The notes below the pieces were generated by a model that was not told the DNA's origin, did no database searches, and worked only from the letters and a program-made list of their open reading frames with translations. From Parapristionchus giblindavisi (lineage: Eukaryota; Nematoda; Chromadorea; Rhabditida; Diplogasteridae): a stretch of 64,000 nt of DNA. The translations under genes were made by a program, and so were the position numbers. Where the stretch lies: positions 372,001 through 436,000 of the forward strand of contig CALSFV010000035.1 of assembly GCA_943737045.1 (NCBI GenBank). Reading direction: 5' to 3'. How positions within the stretch are numbered: the first letter of the stretch is position 1; the number at the start of each line of letters is the position of its first letter. Shown one piece after another: positions 26,701-40,267 of the stretch.

Positions 26701-29700
26701 TTCACTCTGATAAGACCAAAAGAATACCTGACATGAAAAATTTTCTGCTAGACCCAGCGTGTCATATACCAAACGAAAGAGCAAAAAATTCTGAGTATTT
26801 TGCAACGTTCCATGTTGAACAACGGCCACTTCAGCCGAATTAACAAAATTGAATTATGCATTTTTGGCAATAAAGAATTCGTGACACGTCAATGCTTTAT
26901 CGAAACTTATCGTAGCATATACCACGTGAAAGAGCAAAAAATTCTGAATAATCTACACTTCAGTTCATGTCAAACTGTAATCTTGTGTTGATTCCACAAT
27001 GCCCAAAGTACAAAAGTAGCTTTCACTCTGATAAGACCAAAAGAATACCTGACATGAAAAATTTTCTGCTAGACCCAGCGTGTCATATACCAAACGAAAG
27101 AGCAAAAAATTCTGAGTATTTTGCAACGTTCCATGTTGAACAACGGCCGCTCCAGCCGAATTAACAACATTGAACCATGCATTTTTAGCATTAAAGAATT
27201 CGTGACACGCCAATATTTAATCTAAACATATCGTAGCATATACCACGTGAAAGAGCAAAAACTTCTGAATAATCTACACTTCAGTTCATGTCAAACTGTA
27301 ATCTTGTGTTGATTCCACAATGCCCAAAGTACAAAAGTAGCTTTCACTCTGATAAGACCAAAAGAATACCTGACATGAAAAATTTTCTGCTAGACCCAGC
27401 GTGTCATATACCAAACGAAAGAGCAAAAAATTCTGAGTAATTTGCTCGTTCCCATGTTGAACAACGGCCGCTCCAGCCGAATTAACAACATTGAACCATG
27501 CATTTTTAGCATTAAAGAATTCGTGACACGCCAATATTTAATCTAAACTTATCGTAGCATATACCACGTGAAAGAGCAAAAAATTCTGAATAATCTACAC
27601 TTCAGTTCATGTCAAACTGTAATCTTCTGTTGATTCCACAATGTCCAAAGTACAAAAGTAGCTTTCACTCTGATAAGACCAAAAGAATACCTGACATGAA
27701 AAGTTTTCTGCTAGACCCAGCATGTCATATACCAAACGAAAGAGCAAAAAATTCTGAGTATTTTGCAACGTTCCATATTGAACAACGGCCGCTCCAGCCG
27801 AATTAACAACATTGAACCATGCATTTTTAGCATTAAAGAATTCGTGACACGCCAATATTTAATCTAAACTTATCGTAGCATATACCACGTGAAAGAGCAA
27901 AAACTTCTGAATAATCTACACTTCAGTTCATGTCAAACTGTAATCTTGTGTTGATTCCACAATGCCCAAAGTACAAAAGTAGCTTTCACTCTGATAAGAC
28001 CAAAAGAATACCTGACATGAAAAATTTTCTGCTAGACCCAGCGTGTCATATACCAAACGAAAGAGCAAAAAATTCTGAGTATTTTGCAACGTTCCATGTT
28101 GAACAACGGCCGCTCCAGCCGAATTAACAACATTGAACCATGCATTTTTAGCATTAAAGAATTCGCGACACGCCAATATTTAATCTACACTTATCGTAGC
28201 ATATACCACGTGAAAGAGCAAAAACTTCTGAATAATCTACACTTCAGTTCATGTCAAACTGTAATCTTGTGTTGATTCCACAATGCCCAAAGTACAAAAG
28301 TAGCTTTCACTCTGATAAGACCAAAAGAATACCTGACATGAAAAATTTTCTGCTAGACCCAGCGTGTCATATACCAAACGAAAGAGCAAAAAATTCTGAG
28401 TATTTTTGCAACGTTCCATGTTGAACAACGGCCACTTCAGCCGAATTAACAAAATTGAATTATGCATTTTTGGCAATAAAGAATTCGTGACACGTCAATG
28501 CTTTATCGAAACTTATCGTAGCATATACCACGTGAAAGAGCAAAAAAATCTGAATAATCTACACTTCAGTTCATGTCAAACTGTAATCTTGTGTTGATTC
28601 CACAATGCCCAAAGTACAAAAGTAGCTTTCACTCTGATAAGACCAAAAGAATACCTGACATGAAAAATTTTCTTGCTAGACCCAGCGTGTCATATACCAA
28701 ACGAAAGAGCAAAAAATTCTGAGTATTTTTGCAACGTTCCATGTTGAACAACGGCCGCTTCAGCCGAATTAACAAAATTGAATTATGCATTTTTGGCAAT
28801 AAAGAATTCGTGACACGCCAATATTTAATCTACACTTATCGTAGCATATACCACGTGAAAGAGCAAAAACTTCTGAATAATCTACACTTCAGTTCATGTC
28901 AAACTGTAATCTTGTGTTGATTCCACAATGCCCAAAGTACAAAAGTAGCTTTCACTCTGATAAGAGCAAAAGAATACCTGACATGAAAAATTTTCTGCTA
29001 GACCCAGCGTGTCATATACCAAACGAAAGAGCAAAAAATTCTGAGTATTTTGCAACGTTCCATGTTGAACAACGGCCACTTCAGCCGAATTAACAAAATT
29101 GAATTATGCATTTTTGGCAATAAAGAATTCGTGACACGTCAATGCTTTATCGAAACTTATCGTAGCATATACCACGTGAAAGAGCAAAAAATTTTGAATA
29201 ATCTACACTTCAGTTCATGTCAAACTGTAATCTTGTGTTGATTCCACAATGCCCAAAGTACAAAAGTAGCTTTCACTCTGATAAGACCAAAAGAATACCT
29301 GACATGAAAAATTTTCTGCTAGACCCAGCGTGTCATATACCAAACGAAAGAGCAAAAAATTCTGAGTATTTTGCAACGTTCCATGTTGAACAACGGCCGC
29401 TCCAGCCGAATTAACAACATTGAACCATGCATTTTTAGCATTAAAGAATTCGCGACACGCCAATATTTAATCTACACTTATCGTAGCATATACCACGTGA
29501 AAGAGCAAAAACTTCTGAATAATCTACACTTCAGTTCATGTCAAACTGTAATCTTGTGTTGATTCCACAATGCCCAAAGTACAAAAGTAGCTTTCACGCT
29601 GATAAGACCAAAAGAATACCTGACATGAAAAATTTTCTGCTAGACCCAGCGTGTCATATACCAAACGAAAGAGCAAAAAATTCTGAGTATTTTGCTCGTT

Positions 29701-30177
29701 CCCATGTTGAACAACGGCCGCTCCAGCCGAATTAACAACATTGAACCATGCATTTTTAGCATTACAGAATTCGTGACACGCCAATATTTAATCTAAACTT
29801 ATCGTAGCATATACCACGAGAAAGAGCAAAAAATTCTGAATAATCTACACTTCAGTTCATGTCAAACTGTAATCTTGTGTTCATTCCACAATGCCCAAAG
29901 TACAAAAGTAGCTTTCACTCTGATAAGACCAAAAGAATACCTGACATGAAAAATTTTCTGCTAGACCCAGCGTGTCATATACCAAACGAAAGAGCAAAAA
30001 ATTCTGAGTATTTTGCAACGTTCCATGTTGAACAACGGCCGCTCCAGCCGAATTAACAACATTGAACCATGCATTTTTAGCATTAAAGAATTCGCGACAC
30101 GCCAATATTTAATCTACACTTATCGTAGCATATACCACGTGAAAGAGCAAAAACTTCTGAATAATCTACACTTCAGT
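23752..30177 (+). repeat. Duplicated 10-monomer segment, spacing 3213 bp
   Basis: The run beginning at 23752 is repeated from 26965. Matching markers 3213 bp apart include GAGTAATTTGCTCG near 24222 and 27435, CTTCTGTTG with ATGTCC near 24411 and 27624, TTCCATATTG near 24558 and 27771, and TATTTTTGC near 25189 and 28402. Correspondence holds to about 28810, where the second copy skips one monomer (see 28729-28893), then resumes. Confidence 0.87.
28729..28893 (+). repeat. A/B hybrid monomer at a one-monomer deletion
   Basis: The left part is type A (GGCCGCTTCAG, AAAATTGAATTATGC, GGCAATAAAG) and the right part is type B of the CTACACTT kind (CCAATATTTAATCTACAC). The switch falls in GTGACACG near 28811-28818. 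In the parallel copy the same A and B flanks lie one monomer (321 bp) further apart (25516 to 26002, against 28729 to 28894). Confidence 0.88.
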
Positions 30178-30820
30178 TCATGTCAAACTGTAATCTTGTG
30201 TTGATTCCACAATGCCCAAAGTACAAAAGTAGCTTTCACTCTGATAAGACCAAAAGAATACCTGACATGAAAAATTTTCTGCTAGACCCAGCGTGTCATA
30301 TACCAAACGAAAGAGCAAAAAATTCTGAGTATTTTGCTCGTTCCCATGTTGAACAACGGCCGCTCCAGCCGAATTAACAACATTGAACCATGCATTTTTA
30401 GCATTACAGAATTCGTGACACGCCAATATTTAATCTAAACTTATCGTAGCATATACCACGAGAAAGAGCAAAAAATTCTGAATAATCTACACTTCAGTTC
30501 ATGTCAAACTGTAATCTTGTGTTCATTCCACAATGCCCAAAGTACAAAAGTAGCTTTCACTCTGATAAGACCAAAAGAATACCTGACATGAAAAATTTTC
30601 TGCTAGACCCAGCGTGTCATATACCAAACGAAAGAGCAAAAAAATTCTGAGTATTTTGCAACGTTCCATGTTGAACAACGGCCACTTCAGCCGAATTAAC
30701 AAAATTGAATTATGCATTTTTGGCAATAAAGAATTCGTGACACGTCAATGCTTTATCGAAACTTATCGTAGCATATACCACGTGAAAGAGCAAAAAATTC
30801 TGAATAATCTACACTTCAGT

Positions 30821-33800
30821 TCATGTCAAACTGTAATCTTGTGTTGATTCCACAATGCCCAAAGTACAAAAGTAGCTTTCACTCTGATAAGACCAAAAGA
30901 ATACCTGACATGAAAAATTTTCTGCTAGACCCAGCGTGTCATATACCAAACGAAAGAGCAAAAAATTCTGAGTATTTTGCAACGTTCCATGTTGAACAAC
31001 GGCCGCTCCAGCCGAATTAACAACATTGAACCATGCATTTTTAGCATTAAAGAATTCGTGACACGCCAATATTTTATCTAAACTTATCGTAGCATATACC
31101 ACGTGAAAGAGCAAAAAATTCTGAATAATCTACACTTCAGTTCATGTCAAACTGTAATCTTCTGTTGATTCCACAATGTCCAAAGTACAAAAGTAGCTTT
31201 CACTCTGATAAGACCAAAAGAATACCTGACATGAAAAGTTTTCTGCTAGACCCAGCATGTCATATACCAAACGAAAGAGCAAAAAATTCTGAGTGTTTTG
31301 CAACGTTCCATATTGAACAACGGCCGCTCCAGCCGAATTAACAACATTGAACCATGCATTTTTAGCATTAAAGAATTCGTGACACGCCAATATTTAATCT
31401 AAACTTATCGTAGCATATACCACGTGAAAGAGCAAAAACTTCTGAATAATCTACACTTCAGTTCATGTCAAACTGTAATCTTGTGTTGATTCCACAATGC
31501 CCAAAGTACAAAAGTAGCTTTCACTCTGATAAGACCAAAAGAATACCTGACATGAAAAATTTTCTGCTAGACCCAGCGTGTCATATACCAAACGAAAGAG
31601 CAAAAAATTCTGAGTAATTTGCTCGTTCCCATGTTGAACAACGGCCGCTCCAGCCGAATTAACAACATTGAACCATGCATTTTTAGCATTAAAGAATTCG
31701 TGACACGCCAATATTTAATCTAAACTTATCGTAGCATATACCACGTGAAAGAGCAAAAAATTCTGAATAATCTACACTTCAGTTCATGTCAAACTGTAAT
31801 CTTCTGTTGATTCCACAATGTCCAAAGTACAAAAGTAGCTTTCACTCTGATAAGACCAAAAGAATACCTGACATGAAAAGTTTTCTGCTAGACCCAGCAT
31901 GTCATATACCAAACGAAAGAGCAAAAAATTCTGAGTATTTTGCAACGTTCCATATTGAACAACGGCCGCTCCAGCCGAATTAACAACATTGAACCATGCA
32001 TTTTTAGCATTAAAGAATTCGTGACACGCCAATATTTAATCTAAACTTATCGTAGCATATACCACGTGAAAGAGCAAAAACTTCTGAATAATCTACACTT
32101 CAGTTCATGTCAAACTGTAATCTTGTGTTGATTCCACAATGCCCAAAGTACAAAAGTAGCTTTCACTCTGATAAGACCAAAAGAATACCTGACATGAAAA
32201 ATTTTCTGCTAGACCCAGCGTGTCATATACCAAACGAAAGAGCAAAAAATTCTGAGTATTTTGCAACGTTCCATGTTGAACAACGGCCGCTCCAGCCGAA
32301 TTAACAACATTGAACCATGCATTTTTAGCATTAAAGAATTCGCGACACGCCAATATTTAATCTACACTTATCGTAGCATATACCACGTGAAAGAGCAAAA
32401 ACTTCTGAATAATCTACACTTCAGTTCATGTCAAACTGTAATCTTGTGTTGATTCCACAATGCCCAAAGTACAAAAGTAGCTTTCACTCTGATAAGACCA
32501 AAAGAATACCTGACATGAAAAATTTTCTGCTAGACCCAGCGTGTCATATACCAAACGAAAGAGCAAAAAATTCTGAGTATTTTGCAACGTTCCATGTTGA
32601 ACAACGGCCGCTCCAGCCGAATTAACAACATTGAACCATGCATTTTTAGCATTAAAGAATTCGTGACACGCCAATATTTTATCTAAACTTATCGTAGCAT
32701 ATACCACGTGAAAGAGCAAAAAATTCTGAATAATCTACACTTCAGTTCATGTCAAACTGTAATCTTCTGTTGATTCCACAATGTCCAAAGTACAAAAGTA
32801 GCTTTCACTCTGATAAGACCAAAAGAATACCTGACATGAAAAGTTTTCTGCTAGACCCAGCATGTCATATACCAAACGAAAGAGCAAAAAATTCTGAGTG
32901 TTTTGCAACGTTCCATATTGAACAACGGCCGCTCCAGCCGAATTAACAACATTGAACCATGCATTTTTAGCATTAAAGAATTCGTGACACGCCAATATTT
33001 AATCTAAACTTATCGTAGCATATACCACGTGAAAGAGCAAAAACTTCTGAATAATCTACACTTCAGTTCATGTCAAACTGTAATCTTGTGTTGATTCCAC
33101 AATGCCCAAAGTACAAAAGTAGCTTTCACTCTGATAAGACCAAAAGAATACCTGACATGAAAAATTTTCTGCTAGACCCAGCGTGTCATATACCAAACGA
33201 AAGAGCAAAAAATTCTGAGTAATTTGCTCGTTCCCATGTTGAACAACGGCCGCTCCAGCCGAATTAACAACATTGAACCATGCATTTTTAGCATTAAAGA
33301 ATTCGTGACACGCCAATATTTAATCTAAACTTATCGTAGCATATACCACGTGAAAGAGCAAAAAATTCTGAATAATCTACACTTCAGTTCATGTCAAACT
33401 GTAATCTTCTGTTGATTCCACAATGTCCAAAGTACAAAAGTAGCTTTCACTCTGATAAGACCAAAAGAATACCTGACATGAAAAGTTTTCTGCTAGACCC
33501 AGCATGTCATATACCAAACGAAAGAGCAAAAAATTCTGAGTATTTTGCAACGTTCCATATTGAACAACGGCCGCTCCAGCCGAATTAACAACATTGAACC
33601 ATGCATTTTTAGCATTAAAGAATTCGTGACACGCCAATATTTAATCTAAACTTATCGTAGCATATACCACGTGAAAGAGCAAAAACTTCTGAATAATCTA
33701 CACTTCAGTTCATGTCAAACTGTAATCTTGTGTTGATTCCACAATGCCCAAAGTACAAAAGTAGCTTTCACTCTGATAAGACCAAAAGAATACCTGACAT

Positions 33801-34030
33801 GAAAAATTTTCTGCTAGACCCAGCGTGTCATATACCAAACGAAAGAGCAAAAAATTCTGAGTAATTTGCTCGTTCCCATGTTGAACAACGGCCGCTCCAG
33901 CCGAATTAACAACATTGAACCATGCATTTTTAGCATTAAAGAATTCGTGACACGCCAATATTTAATCTAAACTTATCGTAGCATATACCACGTGAAAGAG
34001 CAAAAAATTCTGAATAATCTACACTTCAGT
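30821..34030 (+). repeat. Duplicated 5-monomer segment, spacing 1605 bp
   Basis: Segments at 30821 and 32426 match over their first four monomers, including GAGTGTTTTGC near 31290 and 32895, CATATTG near 31311 and 32916, and GAGTAATTTG near 31612 and 33217. The fifth monomers differ (CGCGACACG in the first, GAGTAATTTG kind in the second). Confidence 0.87.
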
Positions 34031-34944
34031 TCATGTCAAACTGTAATCTTGTGTTGATTCCACAATGCCCAAAGTACAAAAGTACCTTTCACTCTGATAA
34101 GACCAAAAGAATACCTGACATGAAAAATTTTCTGCTAGACCCAGCGTGTCATATACCAAACGAAAGAGCAAAAAATTCTGAGTATTTTGCTCGTTCCCAT
34201 GTTGAACAACGGCCGCTCCAGCCGAATTAACAACATTGAACCATGCATTTTTAGCATTAAAGAATTCGTGACACGCCAATATTTAATCTAAACTTATCGT
34301 AGCATATACCACGTGAACGAGCAAAAAATTCTGAATAATCTACACTTCAGTTCATGTCAAACTGTAATCTTGTGTTGATTCCACAATGCCCAAAGTACAA
34401 AAGTACCTTTCACTCTGATAAGACCAAAAGAATACCTGACATGAAAAATTTTCTGCTAGACCCAGCGTGTCATATACCAAACGAAAGAGCAAAAAATTCT
34501 GAGTATTTTGCAACGTTCCATGTTGAACAACGGCCGCTCCAGCCGAATTAACAACATTGAACCATGCATTTTTAGCATTAAAGAATTCGTGACACGCCAA
34601 TATTTAATCTAAACTTATCGTAGCATATACCACGTGAAAGAGCAAAAAATTCTGAATAATCTACACTTCAGTTCATGTCAAACTGTAATCTTGTGTTGAT
34701 TCCACAATGCCCAAAGTACAAAAGTACCTTTCACTCTGATAAGACCAAAAGAATACCTGACATGAAAAATTTTCTGCTAGACCCAGCGTGTCATATACCA
34801 AACGAAAGAGCAAAAAATTCTGAGTATTTTGCAACGTTCCATGTTGAACAACGGCCGCTCCAGCCGAATTAACAACATTGAACCATGCATTTTTAACATT
34901 ACAGAATTCGTGACACGCCAATATTTAATCTGAACTTATCGTAG

Positions 34945-35097
34945 CATATACCACGTGAAAGAGCAAAAAATTCTGAGTAATTTGCTCGTTCCCATGTTGA
35001 ACAACGGCCGCTCCAGCCGAATTAACAACATTGAACCATGCATTTTTAGCATTAAAGAATTCGTGACACGCCAATATTTAATCTGAACTTATCGAAG
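34945..35097 (+). repeat. 153-bp half monomer 1
   Basis: CATATACCACGTGAAAGAGC runs directly into CTGAGTAATTTGCTCG, skipping 168 bp of the normal monomer. The join lies inside the 20-bp block that occurs twice per monomer. Confidence 0.92.
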
Positions 35098-35418
35098 CAT
35101 ATACCACGTGAAAGAGCAAAACCTTCTGAATAATCTACACTTCAGTTCATGTCAAACTGTAATCTTGTGTTGATTCCACAATGCCCAAAGTACAAAAGTA
35201 GCTTTCACTCTGATAAGACCAAAAGAATACCTGACATGAAAAATTTTCTGCTAGACCCAGCGTGTCATATACCAAACGAAAGAGCAAAAAATTCTGAGTA
35301 TTTTGCAACGTTCCATGTTGAACAACGGCCGCTCCAGCCGAATTAACAACATTGAACCATGCATTTTTAACATTACAGAATTCGTGACACGCCAATATTT
35401 AATCTGAACTTATCGTAG

Positions 35419-35571
35419 CATATACCACGTGAAAGAGCAAAAAATTCTGAGTAATTTGCTCGTTCCCATGTTGAACAACGGCCGCTCCAGCCGAATTAAC
35501 AACATTGAACCATGCATTTTTAGCATTAAAGAATTCGTGACACGCCAATATTTAATCTAAACTTATCGTAG
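35419..35571 (+). repeat. 153-bp half monomer 2
   Basis: Same junction as at 34945, 474 bp (321 + 153) further on. Confidence 0.92.
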
Positions 35572-37225
35572 CATATACCACGTGAAAGAGCAAAACATTC
35601 TGAATAATCTACACTTCAGTTCATGTCAAACTGTAATCTTCTGTTGATTCCACAATGTCCAAAGTACAAAAGTAGCTTTCACTCTGATAAGACCAAAAGA
35701 ATACCTGACATGAAAAATTTTCTGCTAGACCCAGCGTGTCATATATCAAACGAAAGAGCAAAAAATTCTGAGTATTTTGCAACGTTCCATGTTGAACAAC
35801 GGCCGCTCCAGCCGAATTAACAACATTGAACCATGCATTTTTAGCATTAAAGAATTCGTGACACGCCAATATTTAATCTGAACTTATCGTAGCATATACC
35901 ACGTGAAAGAGCAAAAAATTCTGAATAATCTACACTTCAGTTCATGTCAAACTGTAATCTTCTGTTGATTCCACAATGTCCAAAGTACAAAAGTAGCTTT
36001 CACTCTGATAAGACCAAAAGAATACCAGACATGAAAAATTTTTTGCTAGACCCAGCGTGTCATATACCAAACGAAAGAGCAAAAAATTCTGAGTATTTTG
36101 CTCGTTCCCATGTTGAACAACGGCCGCTCCAGCCGAATTAACAACATTGAACCATGCATTTTTGGCATTAAAGAATTCGTGACACGCCAATATTTAATCT
36201 AAACTTATCGTAGCATATACCACGTGAAAGAGCAAAAAATTCTGAATAATCTACACTTCAGTTCATGTCAAACTGTAATCTTCTGTTGATTCCACAATGT
36301 CCAAAGTACAAAAGTAGCTTTCACTCTGATAAGACCAAAAGAATACCAGACATGAAAAATTTTTTGCTAGACCCAGCGTGTCATATACCAAACGAAAGAG
36401 CAAAAAATTCTGAGTATTTTGCTCGTTCCCATGTTGAACAACGGCCGCTCCAGCCGAATTAACAACATTGAACCATGCATTTTTGGCATTAAAGAATTCG
36501 TGACACGCCAATATTTAATCTAAACTTATCGTAGCATATACCACGTGAAAGAGCAAAAAATTCTGAATAATCTACACTTCAGTTCATGTCAAACTGTAAT
36601 CTTCTGTTGATTCCACAATGTCCAAAGTACAAAAGTAGCTTTCACTCTGATAAGACCAAAAGAATACCTGACATGAAAAATTTTCTGCTAGACCCAGCGT
36701 GTCATATACCAAACGAAAGAGCAAAAAATTCTGAGTATTTTGCTCGTTCCCATGTTGAACAACGGCCGCTCCAGCCGAATTAACAACATTGAACCATGCA
36801 TTTTTGGCATTAAAGAATTCGTGACACGCCAATATTTAATCTAAACTTATCGTAGCATATACCACGTGAAAGAGCAAAAAATTCTGAATAATCTACACTT
36901 CAGTTCATGTCAAACTGTAATCTTCTGTTGATTCCACAATGTCCAAAGTACAAAAGTAGCTTTCACTCTGATAAGACCAAAAGAATACCTGACATGAAAA
37001 ATTTTCTGCTAGACCCAGCGTGTCATATACCAAACGAAAGAGCAAAAAATTCTGAGTATTTTGCTCGTTCCCATGTTGAACAACGGCCGCTCCAGCCGAA
37101 TTAACAACATTGAACCATGCATTTTTGGCATTAAAGAATTCGTGACACGCCAATATTTAATCTAAACTCATCGTAGCATATACCACGTGAAAGAGCAAAA
37201 AATTCTGAATAATCTACACTTCAGT

Positions 37226-39151
37226 TCATGTCAAACCGTAATCTTGTGTTGATTCCACAATGCCCAAAGTACAAAAGTACCTTTCACTCTGATAAGACCA
37301 AAAGAATACCTGACATGAAAAATTTTCTGCTAGACCCAGCGTGTCATATACCAAACGAAAGAGCAAAAAATTCTGAGTATTTTGCAACGTTCCATATTGA
37401 ACAACGGCCGCTCCAGCCGAATTAACAACATTGAACCATGCATTTTTAGCATTAAAGAATTCGTGACACGCCAATATTTAATCTAAACTTATCGTAGCAT
37501 ATACCACGTGAAAGAGCAAAAAATTCTGAATAATCTACACTTCAGTTCATGTCAAACCGTAATCTTGTGTTGATTCCACAATGCCCAAAGTACAAAAGTA
37601 CCTTTCACTCTGATAAGACCAAAAGAATACCTGACATGAAAAATTTTCTGCTAGACCCAGCGTGTCATATACCAAACGAAAGAGCAAAAAATTCTGAGTA
37701 TTTTGCAACGTTCCATATTGAACAACGGCCGCTCCAGCCGAATTAACAACATTGAACCATGCATTTTTAGCATTAAAGAATTCGTGACACGCCAATATTT
37801 AATCTAAACTTATCGTAGCATATACCACGTGAAAGAGCAAAAAATTCTGAATAATCTACACTTCAGTTCATGTCAAACTGTAATCTTCTGTTGATTCCAC
37901 AATGTCCAAAGTACAAAAGTAGCTTTCACTCTGATAAGACCAAAAGAATACCTGACATGAAAAATTTTCTGCTAGACCCAGCGTGTCATATACCAAACGA
38001 AAGAGCAAAAAATTCTGAGTATTTTGCTCGTTCCCATGTTGAACAACGGCCGCTCCAGCCGAATTAACAACATTGAACCATGCATTTTTGGCATTAAAGA
38101 ATTCGTGACACGCCAATATTTAATCTAAACTCATCGTAGCATATACCACGTGAAAGAGCAAAAAATTCTGAATAATCTACACTTCAGTTCATGTCAAACC
38201 GTAATCTTGTGTTGATTCCACAATGCCCAAAGTACAAAAGTACCTTTCACTCTGATAAGACCAAAAGAATACCTGACATGAAAAATTTTCTGCTAGACCC
38301 AGCGTGTCATATACCAAACGAAAGAGCAAAAAATTCTGAGTATTTTGCAACGTTCCATATTGAACAACGGCCGCTCCAGCCGAATTAACAACATTGAACC
38401 ATGCATTTTTAGCATTAAAGAATTCGTGACACGCCAATATTTAATCTAAACTTATCGTAGCATATACCACGTGAAAGAGCAAAAAATTCTGAATAATCTA
38501 CACTTCAGTTCATGTCAAACCGTAATCTTGTGTTGATTCCACAATGCCCAAAGTACAAAAGTACCTTTCACTCTGATAAGACCAAAAGAATACCTGACAT
38601 GAAAAATTTTCTGCTAGACCCAGCGTGTCATATACCAAACGAAAGAGCAAAAAATTCTGAGTATTTTGCAACGTTCCATATTGAACAACGGCCGCTCCAG
38701 CCGAATTAACAACATTGAACCATGCATTTTTAGCATTAAAGAATTCGTGACACGCCAATATTTAATCTAAACTTATCGTAGCATATACCACGTGAAAGAG
38801 CAAAAAATTCTGAATAATCTACACTTCAGTTCATGTCAAACTGTAATCTTCTGTTGATTCCACAATGTCCAAAGTACAAAAGTAGCTTTCACTCTGATAA
38901 GACCAAAAGAATACCTGACATGAAAAATTTTCTGCTAGACCCAGCGTGTCATATACCAAACGAAAGAGCAAAAAATTCTGAGTATTTTGCTCGTTCCCAT
39001 GTTGAACAACGGCCGCTCCAGCCGAATTAACAACATTGAACCATGCATTTTTAGCATTAAAGAATTCGTGACACGCCAATATTTAATCTAAACTTATCGT
39101 AGCATATACCACGTGAAAGAGCAAAAGATTCTGAATAATCTACACTTCAGT
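37226..39151 (+). repeat. Two copies of a 3-monomer (963-bp) higher-order repeat
   Basis: 37226-38188 and 38189-39151 each hold two monomers with CAAACCGTAATC and AGTACCTTTC and one with CTTCTGTTG and ATGTCC. The earlier pairs 35942/36263 (sharing CCAGACATG and TTTTTTGC) and 36584/36905 are single-monomer duplications. Confidence 0.85.
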
Positions 39152-40065
39152 TCATGTCAAACTGTAATCTTGTGTTGATTCCACAATGCCCAAAGTACAA
39201 AAGTACCTTTCACTCTGATAAGATCAAAAGAAAACCTGACATGAAAAATTTTCTGCTAGACCCAGCGTGTCATATACCAAACGAAAGAGCAAAAAATTCT
39301 GAGTATTTTGCAACGTTCCATATTGAACAACGGCCGCTCCAGCCGAATTAACAACATTGAACCATGCATTTTTAGCATTAAAGAATTCGTGACACGCCAA
39401 TATTTAATCTAAACTTATCGTAGCATATACCACGTGAAAGAGCAAAAAATTCTGAATAATCTACACTTCAGTTCATGTCAAACTGTAATCTTGTGTTGAT
39501 TCCACAATGCCCAAAGTACAAAAGTACCTTTCACTCTGATAAGACCAAAAGAATACCTGACATGAAAAATTTTCTGCTAGACCCAGCGTCTCATATACCA
39601 AACGAAAGAGCAAAAAATTCTGAGTATTTTGCAACGTTCCATATTGAACAACGGCCGCTCCAGCCGAATTAACAACATTGAACCATGCATTTTTAGCATT
39701 AAAGAATTCGTGACACGCCAATATTTAATCTAAACTTATCGTAGCATATACCACGTGAAAGAGCAAAAACTTCTGAATAATCTACACTTCAGTTCATGTC
39801 AAACTGTAATCTTGTGTTGATTCCACAATGCCCAAAGTACAAAAGTAGCTTTCACTCTGATAAGACCAAAAGAATACCTGACATGAAAAATTTTCTGCTA
39901 GACCCAGCGTGTCATATACCAAACGAAAGAGCAAAAAATTCTGAGTAATTTGCTCGTTCCCATGTTGAACAACGGCCGCTCCAGCCGAATTAACAACATT
40001 GAACCATGCATTTTTAGCATTACAGAATTCGTGACACGCCAATATTTAATCTGAACTTATCGTAG

Positions 40066-40218
40066 CATATACCACGTGAAAGAGCAAAAAACTCTGAGTA
40101 ATTTGCTCGTTCCCATGTTGAACAACGGCCGCTCCAGCCGAATTAACAACATTGAACCATGCATTTTTAGCATTAAAGAATTCGTGACACGCCAATATTT
40201 AATCTAAACTTATCGTAG
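40066..40218 (+). repeat. 153-bp half monomer 3
   Basis: Same deletion junction, with the additional change AAAAAACTCTGAG shared with units 4 and 5. Confidence 0.92.
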
Positions 40219-40267
40219 CATATACCACGTGAAAGAGCAAAAAATTCTGAATAATCTACACTTCAGT

